Below, piece after piece: positions 30,283-38,972 of a DNA stretch of 38,972 nt. The DNA is taken from NCBI GenBank assembly GCA_003615045.1, contig ML014283.1:1-38972 (forward strand), in the 5' to 3' direction. Under the pieces are notes generated by a model, which did not search any database, was not told where the DNA came from, and saw only the letters and a list, made by a program, of their open reading frames with translations. This stretch comes from Caulochytrium protostelioides (lineage: Eukaryota > Chytridiomycota > Caulochytriomycetes > Caulochytriales > Caulochytriaceae). A program made the position numbers and the translations under genes. Every line of letters begins with the position of its first letter. Position 1 is the first letter of the stretch.

Positions 30283-31875
30283 CTAGCTCCTCAGGATCCC
30301 CATCATGTACTCATCGTCCCACCACTCGGTCATCAACCCCTCCTCGTAGGGTTTATACCAGATGATGGCCTGCAGCTTGAAAGTCAGAAAATCCATCATC
30401 CAGTGATACCCTTTGGTGATGCCGAACGTGGCGAGCATCATATACAGCAGGCCCGTTGCTTCCATGGGGTACAAGCTGCCTGGACCGCCCGGCAGCACAC
30501 GGCCCAGAAGCGGGAGAGCGTGATACCAGCGGGGGTCCGGCTGGGGCAGGTGGGCATACGCCGTCAACGCTTCGGCCGCGGCGGCTGTTGGCGCCGATCC
30601 GCCCGCCGCCCCAGGCCACCCGCGCAGCCACGCATACGCCGCCAGCAGGCCGCTCGCATGGGTCCAGCACCAGTACGCGGTCTGGGTCGCGGGCGACTCG
30701 CGGAGCTGCAGACTGAGCGCTTGCTCGAGATGGATGACGGCCATGTAGTTCTGGCGGATAAAGAGAAACACGCACCAGCTCGTGATGCGGCGCGCGGTCA
30801 GCCAGCCGGACGTCGTGAGGGGCACGGCGGCGAGGGACCACGTGGCCGCGGCGAGGCGACCCACATGGCGGTCGGCGAGGAAGGCGCGCCACGTAACGCG
30901 GGCAGGGAAACTCATGTCGCGACTGAGCCACAACGGTAGCCACACCAGCGTGTTCATAGGGAACCCGCCATACAGGAGCCAATGGCGCTCCCAGGTCTTG
31001 TTCGTAAGGCGCAGCATGCCCGCGACCACGAGAAAGAGAGACTGGGCCAGGCGGACATAGGTCGCATAGTCGATGATCTCGGTGGTGTTGGGCCACGGCG
31101 TCGTCACGGGGCGGTCGTCGAGCACAGGCGCCGCCGTCAGGAACCGCGGCACGAGCACGCGGTAGAGCAGCGCCCAGTCGATAAGAAATACGTGCAAAAA
31201 ACACGTGATCACATCGTAGCCGATGGGCCGCACAATATGTGGAACCTCCTGGGCGAATTCCTCCATGCGCTCCTTGTTGGTCCGGTGCCCGTGCTCGGCC
31301 TGTTCGGGTCCTGGGCTGGACGCCGGCATGGACGACTTGGTCGACGCAGCCCCTTGCTTGGCCTTCGATGCGGGCTTCGCCATCCCCGCATGAGATGCTT
31401 TACGCGGTGTGTCCTGCGGCTGAGGCGGCGTCGCCGGCGCAGTATGGCTCAATGGTGACGGCGTCACTACCGCAGCGGACGGCGTCTTCCCCGTCTGAGA
31501 CGGCGGCGACGGCGGCGGCGGCGGCGGCGACGGCGTTTCTGTCGACGGCGCTGACGGAGCGGGCGCCGTGGCTGCCGGCATGGTCGCCGACATCGGTCGC
31601 GGAGAGGGCGGCGGCGAGAGCAGCGACGACGCGGCCAGGACGATAGGCGCGGCGGCCGCGATCGTCGTGGCGGCGTTCGTCGCCGTGCCCGGGCCCGGGC
31701 CCGCGGACGTGCCCTTGGTCCCCGTGGTGGCCGAGGCGCCGGCAGGGGCAACGGGTCTGGACGGCGCGGCGGCTGCGGGAAGGGCCGAACGCGCCGGAGA
31801 TGTCGGTACCGTGAGCGGACGCCCCTGGCGATGGGACGCGGTAACGGATGCTGCGGACGGTCGCCGGCGGGCCAT
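30283..31875 (-). CDS. Orphan multi-pass membrane protein
   Basis: Intronless, 530 residues. I do not recognise the family. Residues 1-200 are a Pro/Ala/Ser/Thr-rich, probably disordered cytosolic tail with a run of prolines near 117-124. A charged linker (NKERMEEFAQEVPHIVRP) precedes about seven hydrophobic segments at roughly 222-245, 284-299, 309-327, 352-369, 375-392, 421-438 and 477-492. Conspicuous residues within and around them are many Trp and aromatic positions (WLLYGGFPMNTLVWLPLWL, YWCWTHASGLL, GYHWMMDFLTF). The C-terminus EEGLMTEWWDDEYMMGILRS is acidic and Trp-rich. No signal peptide is seen. It could be an ER or plasma-membrane protein. Codon bias and length make a real gene very likely; the start is the ATG at 31875. 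Confidence 0.7.
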   Translation of the reverse strand: MARRRPSAASVTASHRQGRPLTVPTSPARSALPAAAAPSRPVAPAGASATTGTKGTSAGPGPGTATNAATTIAAAAPIVLAASSLLSPPPSPRPMSATMPAATAPAPSAPSTETPSPPPPPPSPPSQTGKTPSAAVVTPSPLSHTAPATPPQPQDTPRKASHAGMAKPASKAKQGAASTKSSMPASSPGPEQAEHGHRTNKERMEEFAQEVPHIVRPIGYDVITCFLHVFLIDWALLYRVLVPRFLTAAPVLDDRPVTTPWPNTTEIIDYATYVRLAQSLFLVVAGMLRLTNKTWERHWLLYGGFPMNTLVWLPLWLSRDMSFPARVTWRAFLADRHVGRLAAATWSLAAVPLTTSGWLTARRITSWCVFLFIRQNYMAVIHLEQALSLQLRESPATQTAYWCWTHASGLLAAYAWLRGWPGAAGGSAPTAAAAEALTAYAHLPQPDPRWYHALPLLGRVLPGGPGSLYPMEATGLLYMMLATFGITKGYHWMMDFLTFKLQAIIWYKPYEEGLMTEWWDDEYMMGILRS

Positions 31876-31926
31876 CCTGAGAGCGGCGGCGAACGGACGG
31901 ACCGCGACTAGGGTGCCGTGGCGATG

Positions 31927-31963
<37 letters not shown>

Positions 31964-32813
31964 CAATCGCAGCGCCCGACGCGATACCAGGCAGCGACCG
32001 CCCGAGAATGACGCGGCGATGGCGGTGGCGGTCGTCTCGGGTTGTCGACGCCAGCGACGCTAACGATGCGACTTCCGAAGGATCCAAGGGGCTATGGCAT
32101 CGACCCCCACGCCTCCATCAGGAAGGGTCCATCCCTCGGAGATATCAATGTTTTCGTTTTCGTGCGAGCCCGCCACCTAGCGTGTTGTCTTGCGCGGCCG
32201 ACGCCAACGCGAAGGCGCCGTCTCGCCCGGCCCGTGCACGTGGGGCCTGCGGCATGGGGCGTGCCCGGGTCGACCACTACGGCCGCGGCGCGCACTCGGT
32301 CAGCCCTGCGCTAGGGCGCAGTAACCCCGCCCGGCGACGGGTCCGAGGCTCGACGCCGGGCCGGTGCACCCCAAGCTTAGCGGAGGGCCAACGATCCACG
32401 ACAGCACCGCGTCGGCGGATGGCGCAGCAGCGCTCGCTCGCCACGCCTTCGTTGGCATCCGCATTCCGCCGACGCATCAGCACGAGCGCTGACGAGACAG
32501 TGTCGAAAGAAGACTATACATCAGGCTCGGGTATGCGTCGGAGTTAGGAAGGCGGACAAATTCCTACGACCAGCGATCCGCTCGAGGGTACGTTTAGACC
32601 TGGTGATCGCTGTCCCCCTTTGCCTCGGATCGCGCTCGCCTGCTGTGTCTCGCCTGCTGTGTTGCCCCCCTCGAGCGACCTACGAACCACGCTACTGGGC
32701 AGCCCCTTGGACCCTGCGGATCGACGGATCAGATCGGCACGCGACTGCGGCCAACGCTGGCGGCGTCGATCGGATGCGCTGTGTGTGGGGTCATCACTCC
32801 ATTAGCTCATTCG
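31876..32813. other. Divergent promoter region with hexanucleotide repeat
   Basis: Region between the membrane-protein gene and the OB-fold gene. A plus-strand open frame at 31918-32547 begins in the repeat and is Arg/Ser/Ala-rich with no domain, so I do not call it. The rest is presumed promoter sequence. Confidence 0.35.
31927..31962. repeat. (GCGACA)6 microsatellite
   Basis: Six perfect hexamers about 50 bases upstream of the membrane-protein start codon, probably in its leader or promoter. Confidence 0.9.
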
Positions 32814-32828
32814 ATGCGCCGCGCCGCC

Positions 32829-35789
32829 ATGAACCAGGTGTTTGACGAGATCTGGAATGAGCTGATCCGGCATCTGGGAGCGTTGACCTCGTCTGCGGAT
32901 CGGTCAGCTTCGCCTTCGCCTGCCGAGCCGGCCGCCGGCCCGAAGCAACGCAGCCCGATCGCGTCGGGCGGCCTCGCAGACCTTCCCGTCGCCCACGTGA
33001 CATCGCCGTGGCCGCCCACTGTGCCGCCATGGGACTGGACAGCACTCCAGATCATCCGACTTCTTCGGGCCTATCCCTCAGGCATCACCCATAGTATGTT
33101 GTTGACCGAATTGACGATGCGCTGGCAGACCGCGCAGGATGCCGGCGGCGACACCATCGGCTCCGGCAGCGCCTGCCATGTCGCGGCTGCTGCCGCTGCT
33201 GTCGCCGCCAATACTATGTGTCACGCGAAGGATCCAGCTGCCATGCTACCGCCGTCGCTGTCGTCACGGTCGCCACCATCGTCGCCGCTCGACCAGGCGT
33301 TGCGCCGGGGACGGACAACCGTGGCCGGGCCCGTGGAGCTGGTGGTCGAGTCGATCGCGTGGACGCCGCAACGCGCCACGGCTCTGCTCGATGTTACCGA
33401 GTACCGCAGTCTCGCCCACGGCGCTGTGCGGCGGCCGAACCGGCCCGCCGTCACCCTGTATCTCCATCCGTCTTTGCAGGCCTGGGCTGCGCTAAGATAC
33501 CGCGAGCCGGAGCGATCGTCTTTCCACGCGGACAGCGCCACGGAATCACCCGCCCTCATGCTGCCCGGGGCATCGCTGCGTATCGCCCACATCCAGCTGA
33601 AGCGATCGGTTATGGACCGCGCGGCACCACGTCTTGCGGTCGCCTGGGCACGTGCCGTCACGGTGCCGGATGAGGGAGTGCTCCCGGCCGAGTCTCGTGT
33701 GCCACGGGAGCCGGGAGCGGACCTTACGCGTTCGGCGATGCTCGGGGGATTCCCAACGACGTCACACCAGAGGACTGCAGTGCATGTCGCGCACCATATC
33801 CTGCCCACGCCCTACGTGCTGCCCGTCTTTGCTGTGCCCTCCGCACCACCGCTGCCTACGTTCCTTGCCGGGTTCTGCCGCATGACAGCTACAACTAAGG
33901 CGGCCCAGGGCGCGGAGATGCCCTGCACGGTACGGCCGGACGTGTGGCTAGGCCGCGTGCATCATCTCGCGCGGCACCCCATCCCGAGCACGGCACATCC
34001 GTGCTCTTCGTCCACCGTGCAGTTTCGGATGGTGCTCAGGTCAGCAACCACGGCCGCCTCAGCACCACCGACTCTCCTGGCACCGCATCGCGTCCATCTG
34101 CTCTTGACCGCTGCGCAGCGTAGCATTCTTGCACTCCGTCGCGACGATGAGCTCCTCCTCATCGTCGACCCAGTCGTCACCGAACCACCGCTACCACACA
34201 GCCAGAAGTGCGGCGGCAGTGGCGGCGGTGATGGTGGTGGTGACTGCGGACCCAACGTTTCATTCATGGCATCCTCGGACGTCTGTTGGCGCGTGGGGCC
34301 CGCCACGCTCCTGGCCGCCGTCCAAGTGTCCCTGCCAGCCGAGAAGAACATTCCGGCGGCGCCGCTTTCGCACGCACCTAGCATTCATCGGCCCATAGCA
34401 GCGCCGTCGGGCTCGGCCACAACGAACCCGTCCCGATATCGCGTTTTAGGCTCAAGCCACGCCGTGTCGGATCGGCTACGAACCGGTCACATCACCGGCT
34501 CTGCTTCTCTGCTTTCTGTTCTTGGCCAAATTCTTGCCATGACACCCTATGTAAGTGATTTTTCCTCGATGTGCCGCCCTGTGATCCCATCACACCCAGC
34601 TCGATCGGATTGGCTCCTGTTTGAGTCATTGCGGAGAATTGGCCATGTCCAATGATGGATTGTATGGAATATCGTTGAAGATGATGTTGATGCTGATGCT
34701 CACGACGTCGTCTGTGCTGGTCGTCCGTCTCTGCTTTCTTTGGCTTCCAGGGCCAAGTGACCCTGCCCCGAGGAAAGGTGCTCGATTGCGTGACAGTGAT
34801 TCTCAATGACGGCAGTGGCCCGTGCATGGTGACCTTACTGGGGCCACTGGCAGTGGCTGCACGCCCTTTCCAGACGGGTGAATGGATCTTCATCCACCAT
34901 ATGACGGCCGTTCCGGCTCCTATGAACGCAGCAGGCGTGGGCGATGGCGCTAGTATCGGCATGTATGAAAAGATGGCGAGAGACGACGACGCTGACATCG
35001 ATCGTGATCACTTAGACATTGACGCCGTTTTGCGTCAGTTGCGGTCCGTGACGGTGCCACTTGTGCGGCTATTAAATTCGCCACGGAAGTATGCGGTCCA
35101 CTGCATTGCGGCTGAAAGATGGGGTACAACTGTGCTACCCGTCTATACCTCTCCGGGATGGCTAGCCTCCAGTTTTGCCTCGCGACCGCTCGCCCTCAGC
35201 CATCTCGCCCAACTGGTCGCTCATCGCAGGACCATTTCTGAATCACTCGAAGGCGCGTGGCACGTCCGTGCCAGTCTAGTTGGATATCACTCGACTCGCT
35301 CTCCCACGCAATGGCTTCGTACGTAATATCGCTTCGCAATCCTGTTGACTGCCATGCTGACCAGTGGGCAGCGATGGATGCGCTATTAAGGAGTATGATC
35401 GACTCACCGGGTTCTGGATACGTTGACTACATTATGTCCACCAATGATGGCCATTAGATATCACATGCTTGCGGATTGTTCCGCTCGGCCGTGCTGCCGG
35501 CTACTGTACATTCTGCGGCATGGATGTGCCATCGTCAGCCATGCAACGAGCGGTCGGCCTTCGCGTCACGCTTGACGACGGAACGACTCAAATCGAGTGT
35601 GACGTGGCCCCGTTGGCCATACAGAGCCTTTCACCGGGACTGGCTCATGCATGTCGCCGGTTCGAGAGCACGGCCGAAGTCCCTAGCGACCAAGACACGG
35701 AGGCTGGATTTAGTCATCTGATCGGCTGCGATGCCGACTGGATTGTTGTGGCCACTTGGACGCATCCTCCTGATTCGGTAAGGTCGTGA
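32829..35789 (+). CDS. Multi-OB-fold protein with zinc ribbon, RPA1/SHLD2-like
   Basis: Three exons, 32829-34550, 34751-35318, 35458-35789 (phases 0 and 1, donors GTAAGT and GTACGT, acceptors TTCCAG and CATTAG); 873 residues. I infer three or four OB folds from strand patterns: VVESIAW...LLDVTEY...AVTLYLHPSL (about 170-290); DVWLGRVHHL...VHLLLTAAQRSILALRRDDELLLIVDP (cut here as separate strands, about 380-480); and in exon 2 KVLDCVTVILNDGSGPCMVTLLG...GEWIFIHHMTAV. Exon 3 has YCTFCGMDV followed by LRVTLDDGTTQIECDV and HACRRF, a zinc ribbon inside an OB fold as in RPA1 domain C. Such proteins bind single-stranded DNA in repair or telomere work. RADX, SPIDR, SHLD2 and Ctc1 are possible relatives; I cannot choose. 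A second start at 32814 would add five residues. Confidence 0.55.
34551..34750 (+). other. OB-fold gene intron 1
   Basis: 200 bases, donor GTAAGT, acceptor GCTTCCAG, phase 0. Joining yields a complete OB-type strand pattern starting GQVTLPRGKVLDCVTV. Confidence 0.7.
35319..35457 (+). other. OB-fold gene intron 2
   Basis: 139 bases, donor GTACGT, acceptor CATTAG, phase 1. Joining brings the zinc-ribbon exon into frame; without it exon 2 stops after WLRT. Confidence 0.6.
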
Positions 35790-36223
35790 ATCTTTCGGTC
35801 CACAAGGTGCTGCAGGCCATGTGAGGAAGACGGTACTCGTAAAATCGTCAACTGGTAAACTCGTAAACTCGACGCCCTCACTCACCCTTGGTTGGTTCAA
35901 AATTGCTGCGACATGTCTATGGTGACGTGCTCGGCTCGACGCCTTGGTATGCCTCACGGAACATCAGCGATACTATCGCATGGCATCGGCGCCGTCATTA
36001 TTTCGGGTCGAAGCCATCCGTCCTGCTGCGACGGCAATCAGCCGCATCCAAACGCTCTTGACGGAACTCGATGGAGATCAATCCAGAAAATATAAAGGGT
36101 CTCATCTCACCCCGTTGTTTTGAAGCGATCCTCCTACCGGATCGCTCAATCGCATCAACAGGTTACTTGGTACCGACCACCCGTGCTGAACACTATTGCC
36201 GCATACTCAGCACACGCACGAAT
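35790..36223. other. Convergent 3' region
   Basis: Between the OB-fold gene and RPC11 ends. No domain-bearing ORF. A GTAAGG at 35778, ten bases before the OB-fold stop, could be a donor for another exon, but I found no plausible continuation. Confidence 0.35.
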
Positions 36224-36687
36224 CTAGCCTTCGCGCCATTGGGCACCACAGGCACAGCATTTGAAAAAGATCGACATTGGCTCGTCGCCAGAGCGGATCT
36301 GAATCTGAAGGTAGTATGCGCGTCCATGCTCGCACTTGGGGCACGTGGCTAGCATCATGGTACGAAGCAGAGAAAAAGAAGGCGAGTTAGTGGGTCGGTG
36401 TCAATCCCATTTGCGAAGGAGAACCCGATGAATGGCTGGAGACCGGATCTCCAGAACAGAACACGACATCAACATGGCGTCTTACCATCAGTGCTGTCGA
36501 CATTGTCCCACGCGCCTTCGCCGCCGAGAACATCATCCACTTGTTTGCGTTCGAACTGAGTGCGATCGGCAAAGCGATACTCAATGGCAAACTTGTATGG
36601 GCAAGCGCGACATTGGAATGCATTCTTGAGGTCATGCTGGGGCTCCACCACTAGGATGTTAGCACAGTCGGGGCAGAAATAGCCCAT
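36224..36687 (-). CDS. RPC11: RNA polymerase III subunit Rpc11 (C11, POLR3K)
   Basis: Two exons, 36687-36486 and 36348-36224 (phase 1, donor GTAAGA, acceptor GCTAG); 108 residues, identical in length to the human protein. Rpc11 is the TFIIS-like subunit of RNA polymerase III that cleaves backtracked RNA and is needed for termination and reinitiation. The N-terminal zinc ribbon has Cys5, Cys8, Cys26 and Cys29. VDDVLGGEGAWDNVDST is the conserved linker. The C-terminal ribbon has Cys70, Cys73, Cys98 and Cys101. Between them RSGDEPMSIFFKC carries the acidic hairpin Asp89-Glu90 that enters the polymerase active site. All metal ligands and catalytic residues are present. Without splicing the reading frame stops just after the exon 1 donor. 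Confidence 0.93.
36349..36485 (-). other. RPC11 intron
   Basis: 137 bases, donor GTAAGA, acceptor GATGCTAG, phase 1. Splicing makes DNVDST-D-A-TCPKC, the conserved junction of the two ribbons. Confidence 0.85.
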
Positions 36688-37149
36688 AGCGAAAAGCTAT
36701 CACAAATGCGAGCAAGATCAGTCGTCTTCTTCGTAGTGGACCGTTGCACTCGGCTATAGAATGAGGTTCTTTTCTATAGGTGTCAGATTAAATCAAGCGG
36801 AGCACAGCGGTGCCGTCGGGGCCGATGTCGGAAGATACGGCGGAGATATCGGAATGCTTCGCTGGGACGGTGAGCCAAACACACCCCAAAAAAATAAAAG
36901 CAAGAGGTCACGATGAATATAAAGCAGGTGATGGCATTCAATGATCCCCCACAGGTTTGACTGGAGACATACGAGTGCCGGACCCTGATGTACTACGCAT
37001 ACAGAGTATGCTTTGTGTTTTTAAATCGGCACGCTGGATTCAGACCATAGAGGCTCTCCTTTGAGACAACCCACCACGAACGCCATGTCCTCCTTGGTGC
37101 CCGAAGGGGTCCCCCACAGCGGCGGTAGGAGCTTGCCGACCACGGGCTG
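36688..37149. other. RPC11 upstream region
   Basis: Lower-GC interval with an A-run near 36888-36899 and no gene; presumed RPC11 promoter. Its right part borders the nuclease relic. Confidence 0.35.
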
Positions 37150-38116
37150 CAATAAGGCTTGCGGGGGTGCAGCACAACGCCTTCCGTCTGACCCGTGAGG
37201 CTGGGCAGCTTCGGATGTATAACGCGGCATTAAGATCACGGTTCACGTATTTGACGTTGGTGGCTTCACACCACAGCCAACCTCGAACCACGGTCCCCTT
37301 GCGCCGGCGGTGCTCGGGTATCAGGACCACATGCGTCAGGGCATACAAGAGGGTCCTACGGACCCGGTCGACAGCCCTCGGCGCGGTCAGGGCCCCCGCC
37401 CTGCGCGAGTCGTTAACACTACCGCCGTGTCCCGGATTTTTGCCTTTGTCAGGGCTTGATTCGACTCTGCATGCATCTGGGGCTTCCAGAACTCGTTGAC
37501 CAAGATGGTGCGGAACCGCTGGTCACACGTCCGGTACTCGAGGGGTTGAAACTGCGATCTCGCCCTGGCCTCCGGGGGCAAACTTGGAGTTGTCATAGGC
37601 AACCACCACGGGCTTCTGATCCATGGCGGCCCCTTCAGCGACACGGTTAAAGAACTGGGCAACGCGCTACTTACCTTCGTACAATTACAGACACTGACAT
37701 GACCACCAAGGTTTAAGGAACTCGGCCCACGACGGCTCGTACGTGGCGAGCCACACCTCCAGGAATTGGTGGTACGCGGCGAGCACTCTACCTTTGATGC
37801 CAACCATCCACAGCCGCTACAGGAGCTCCTGGAAATCGCGTTGCCTAGTCTCTGACTGCTTTTAGACGGCTTGGAGGCTGGCTTCCACATAGTAATGCTT
37901 ACGGGCCAACACCCAGCTGACAACCTAGTCGTCAGACCGTTTCATACCCATTGAGAAGATGTTGGTTCGCCCCAGGTCGTTCCGCAGAATGCAGTGCCGA
38001 TCCAGCTGCCTGCTAAAGAGTTATATGTCTCGAGGGTAGCTTTTACAGTCGACATGGGATCGGTCAACTTCTGACGCCGGAAGTGGACGGAAAGACTTGT
38101 CTCATCGCTTAAGTGG
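37150..38116 (-). pseudogene. TnpB/Fanzor-like nuclease pseudogene, nearly full length (copy 3)
   Basis: Reading the minus strand from 38116, one frame with at least five in-frame stops, then two frame changes, recovers all three RuvC-like segments. First is DLGRTNIFSMGMKRSDD with VVSWVLARKHYY (RuvC-I-like, Asp-x-Gly-Arg). Next are a helical region LAAYHQFLEVWLATYEPSWA, FFNRVAEGAAMDQKPVVVAY and KFAPGG. After a frame change near 37560 comes FRTILVNEF (RuvC-II-like Glu). After another near 37390 comes VVRGWLWCEATN then NRDLNAALYI (RuvC-III-like Asp). This order matches TnpB/Fanzor RNA-guided nucleases of transposons. The stops and shifts make it dead. No CxxC ribbon is seen after the RuvC-II segment, unlike typical TnpB. 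Terminal repeats could not be located by eye. Confidence 0.6.
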
Positions 38117-38510
38117 AGTGAACCGACGCCTTCGGACTGGCGGAAGACAAGTGTGGCTTCCAAAGCTCCACAACCATAGCTTTAAAAGTTTGCTCCGTGA
38201 GCAGCGCTTGATCGCTGAGATGGGTGGACTCGAGCTGCCTTGCGCCAGAGCCCCTCAACTCCTCCCGCCCCCGGCCTCCCCGCCTCGCCGGCGTGCTGTT
38301 GAACTCCGCGGAGCACCGATGGAGGGCGACGAATCATTTTTTCCTCGCACTTTTCTGGCCACCCCCGCCCTGCGGCTGCTGGGACTGCTGTGATTGCAGC
38401 AATTGCTGGGACTGCTGGGACTGCTGCGTAAACCATCCGGACGTCTGTCTAGGGCTCACGTCGTTAGTCACACAGATGGACGTTGCTCTTGTCTCAGCAC
38501 GTCGTTGGCC

Positions 38511-38591
38511 CGAGTCCCGAGTCCCGAGTCCCGAGTCCCGAGTCCCGAGTCCCGAGCCCCGAGCCCCGAGTGACGAGTGACGAGTGACGAG
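38511..38591. repeat. 7-bp minisatellite (CGAGTCC)n with variant blocks
   Basis: Eleven consecutive 7-base units plus four bases: six CGAGTCC, then two CGAGCCC, then three CGAGTGA. The variants are grouped in blocks, which suggests growth by local slippage or unequal exchange rather than random mutation. Confidence 0.9.
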
Positions 38592-38884
38592 TTCCGGTTT
38601 CGGGGTCCTACGGCTTGGAGAGGTATATTCTCCTGTGTGCTCGATCATCTCTTACTGCTGTTTCGCCTGTCTCATGTGCTTCGTCTGGCATGATGCATCA
38701 GATAGAGCGGATGCCACTCCACCCGCAGCGGCCCCTTTCCTGGTCCTTCCAGCTGTTGTGGATGTGCTCTGTGCGAAGAGCCCGCGGCAAAGCTTGCCCG
38801 GTCTCTGGCGCGGCGCACCACAGCACAGAACTCCGATGCACACCCGCACCCGCACCCGCAGCCTCACGCCGACTCTCCTTTCGT

Positions 38885-38920
38885 CTCTTGCGCTCTTGCG
38901 CTCTTGCGCTCTTGCGCTCT
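38885..38920. repeat. (CTCTTGCG)4 octamer repeat
   Basis: Four perfect octamers and a half unit, followed by a pyrimidine-rich CT tract to about 38950. Confidence 0.9.
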
Positions 38921-38972
38921 CCCCCTCCTCCTCCTCTCTGCTCTCTGCTCTCGCGTTCTGGAGCGGGGTTCT

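Larger units (their letters stand above)
38117..38972. other. Window end: repeats, Q-rich possible exon
   Basis: No firm gene. On the minus strand, DNA at about 38334-38441 can encode a Gln-rich end (TQQSQQSQQLLQSQQSQQP, then GGGGQKSARKK and stop). A potential acceptor (CTAGACAG) precedes it, and a short ATG exon ending at a GTAAGA near 38655 would join in phase 0. This may be the last exon of a gene lying outside the window, but nothing confirms it. Confidence 0.25.

Noticed and set aside
31918-32547. 210-codon plus-strand ORF beginning in the GCGACA repeat
   Set aside because: It starts with repeat-encoded Ala/Thr, lacks any domain and is Arg-rich; it lies in the divergent promoter region.
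1-38972. CRISPR arrays, bacterial operons, rRNA genes
   Set aside because: The only direct repeats are short perfect satellites without spacers; gene structure is eukaryotic and no rRNA-like sequence was recognised.

Overview
The window is GC-rich nuclear eukaryotic DNA. It carries single genes on both strands, GT-AG introns of about 116-449 bases, no operons, and conserved housekeeping genes interrupted by introns. The gene set (Rpt6, Emg1/Nep1, Bub3, a Pik1-type PI 4-kinase, Qcr8, Rpc11) fits a fungus or a close relative. A four-exon gene at 6268-8191 reads as a FOP/FOR20 (CEP43-type) centriole and basal-body protein. Dikarya generally lack that family, so a zoosporic, early-diverging fungus (chytrid- or blastocladiomycete-like) is the best guess. 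The species is not determined from the sequence.

Layout. 1-195: end of a decayed TnpB/Fanzor-like nuclease ORF. 1015-2550 (+): bZIP factor. 2891-3961 (-): Rap-GAP domain protein. About 3.96-5.9 kb: very GC-rich, no convincing gene. 5.9-6.24 kb (-): second nuclease relic, touching the 3' end of the FOP-like gene (6268-8191, -). 9558-11136 (+): Rpt6. 11.4-11.7 kb (-): third relic. 12043-15234 (+): GH2 beta-mannosidase. 15905-16381 (-): small orphan. 16836-18368 (+): LMBR1-type membrane protein. 18840-19555 (+): Qcr8. 19712-21046 (-): Bub3. 21402-22040 (-): possible two-exon basic orphan. 22349-23053 (+): Emg1. 25144-29979 (+): PI 4-kinase beta/Pik1. 30283-31875 (-): orphan multi-pass membrane protein. 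32829-35789 (+): three-exon multi-OB-fold protein with a zinc ribbon. 36224-36687 (-): Rpc11. 37.15-38.12 kb (-): the longest nuclease relic. 38.5-38.9 kb: minisatellites.

Neighbouring genes do not form a pathway; the order looks like ordinary fungal gene packing with convergent and divergent pairs. Spliced models were built by hand from splice-site phase and resemblance to known families. Full-length, phase-consistent models resulted for Rpt6 (408 aa), beta-mannosidase (967 aa), Qcr8 (88 aa), Bub3 (393 aa), Rpc11 (108 aa), the FOP-like protein (489 aa) and the OB-fold protein (873 aa).

The most unusual content is the repeated presence, at four places and on both strands, of degraded remains of one eukaryotic TnpB/Fanzor-like nuclease family, plus several genes I cannot assign (OB-fold protein, 530-aa membrane protein, small orphans).
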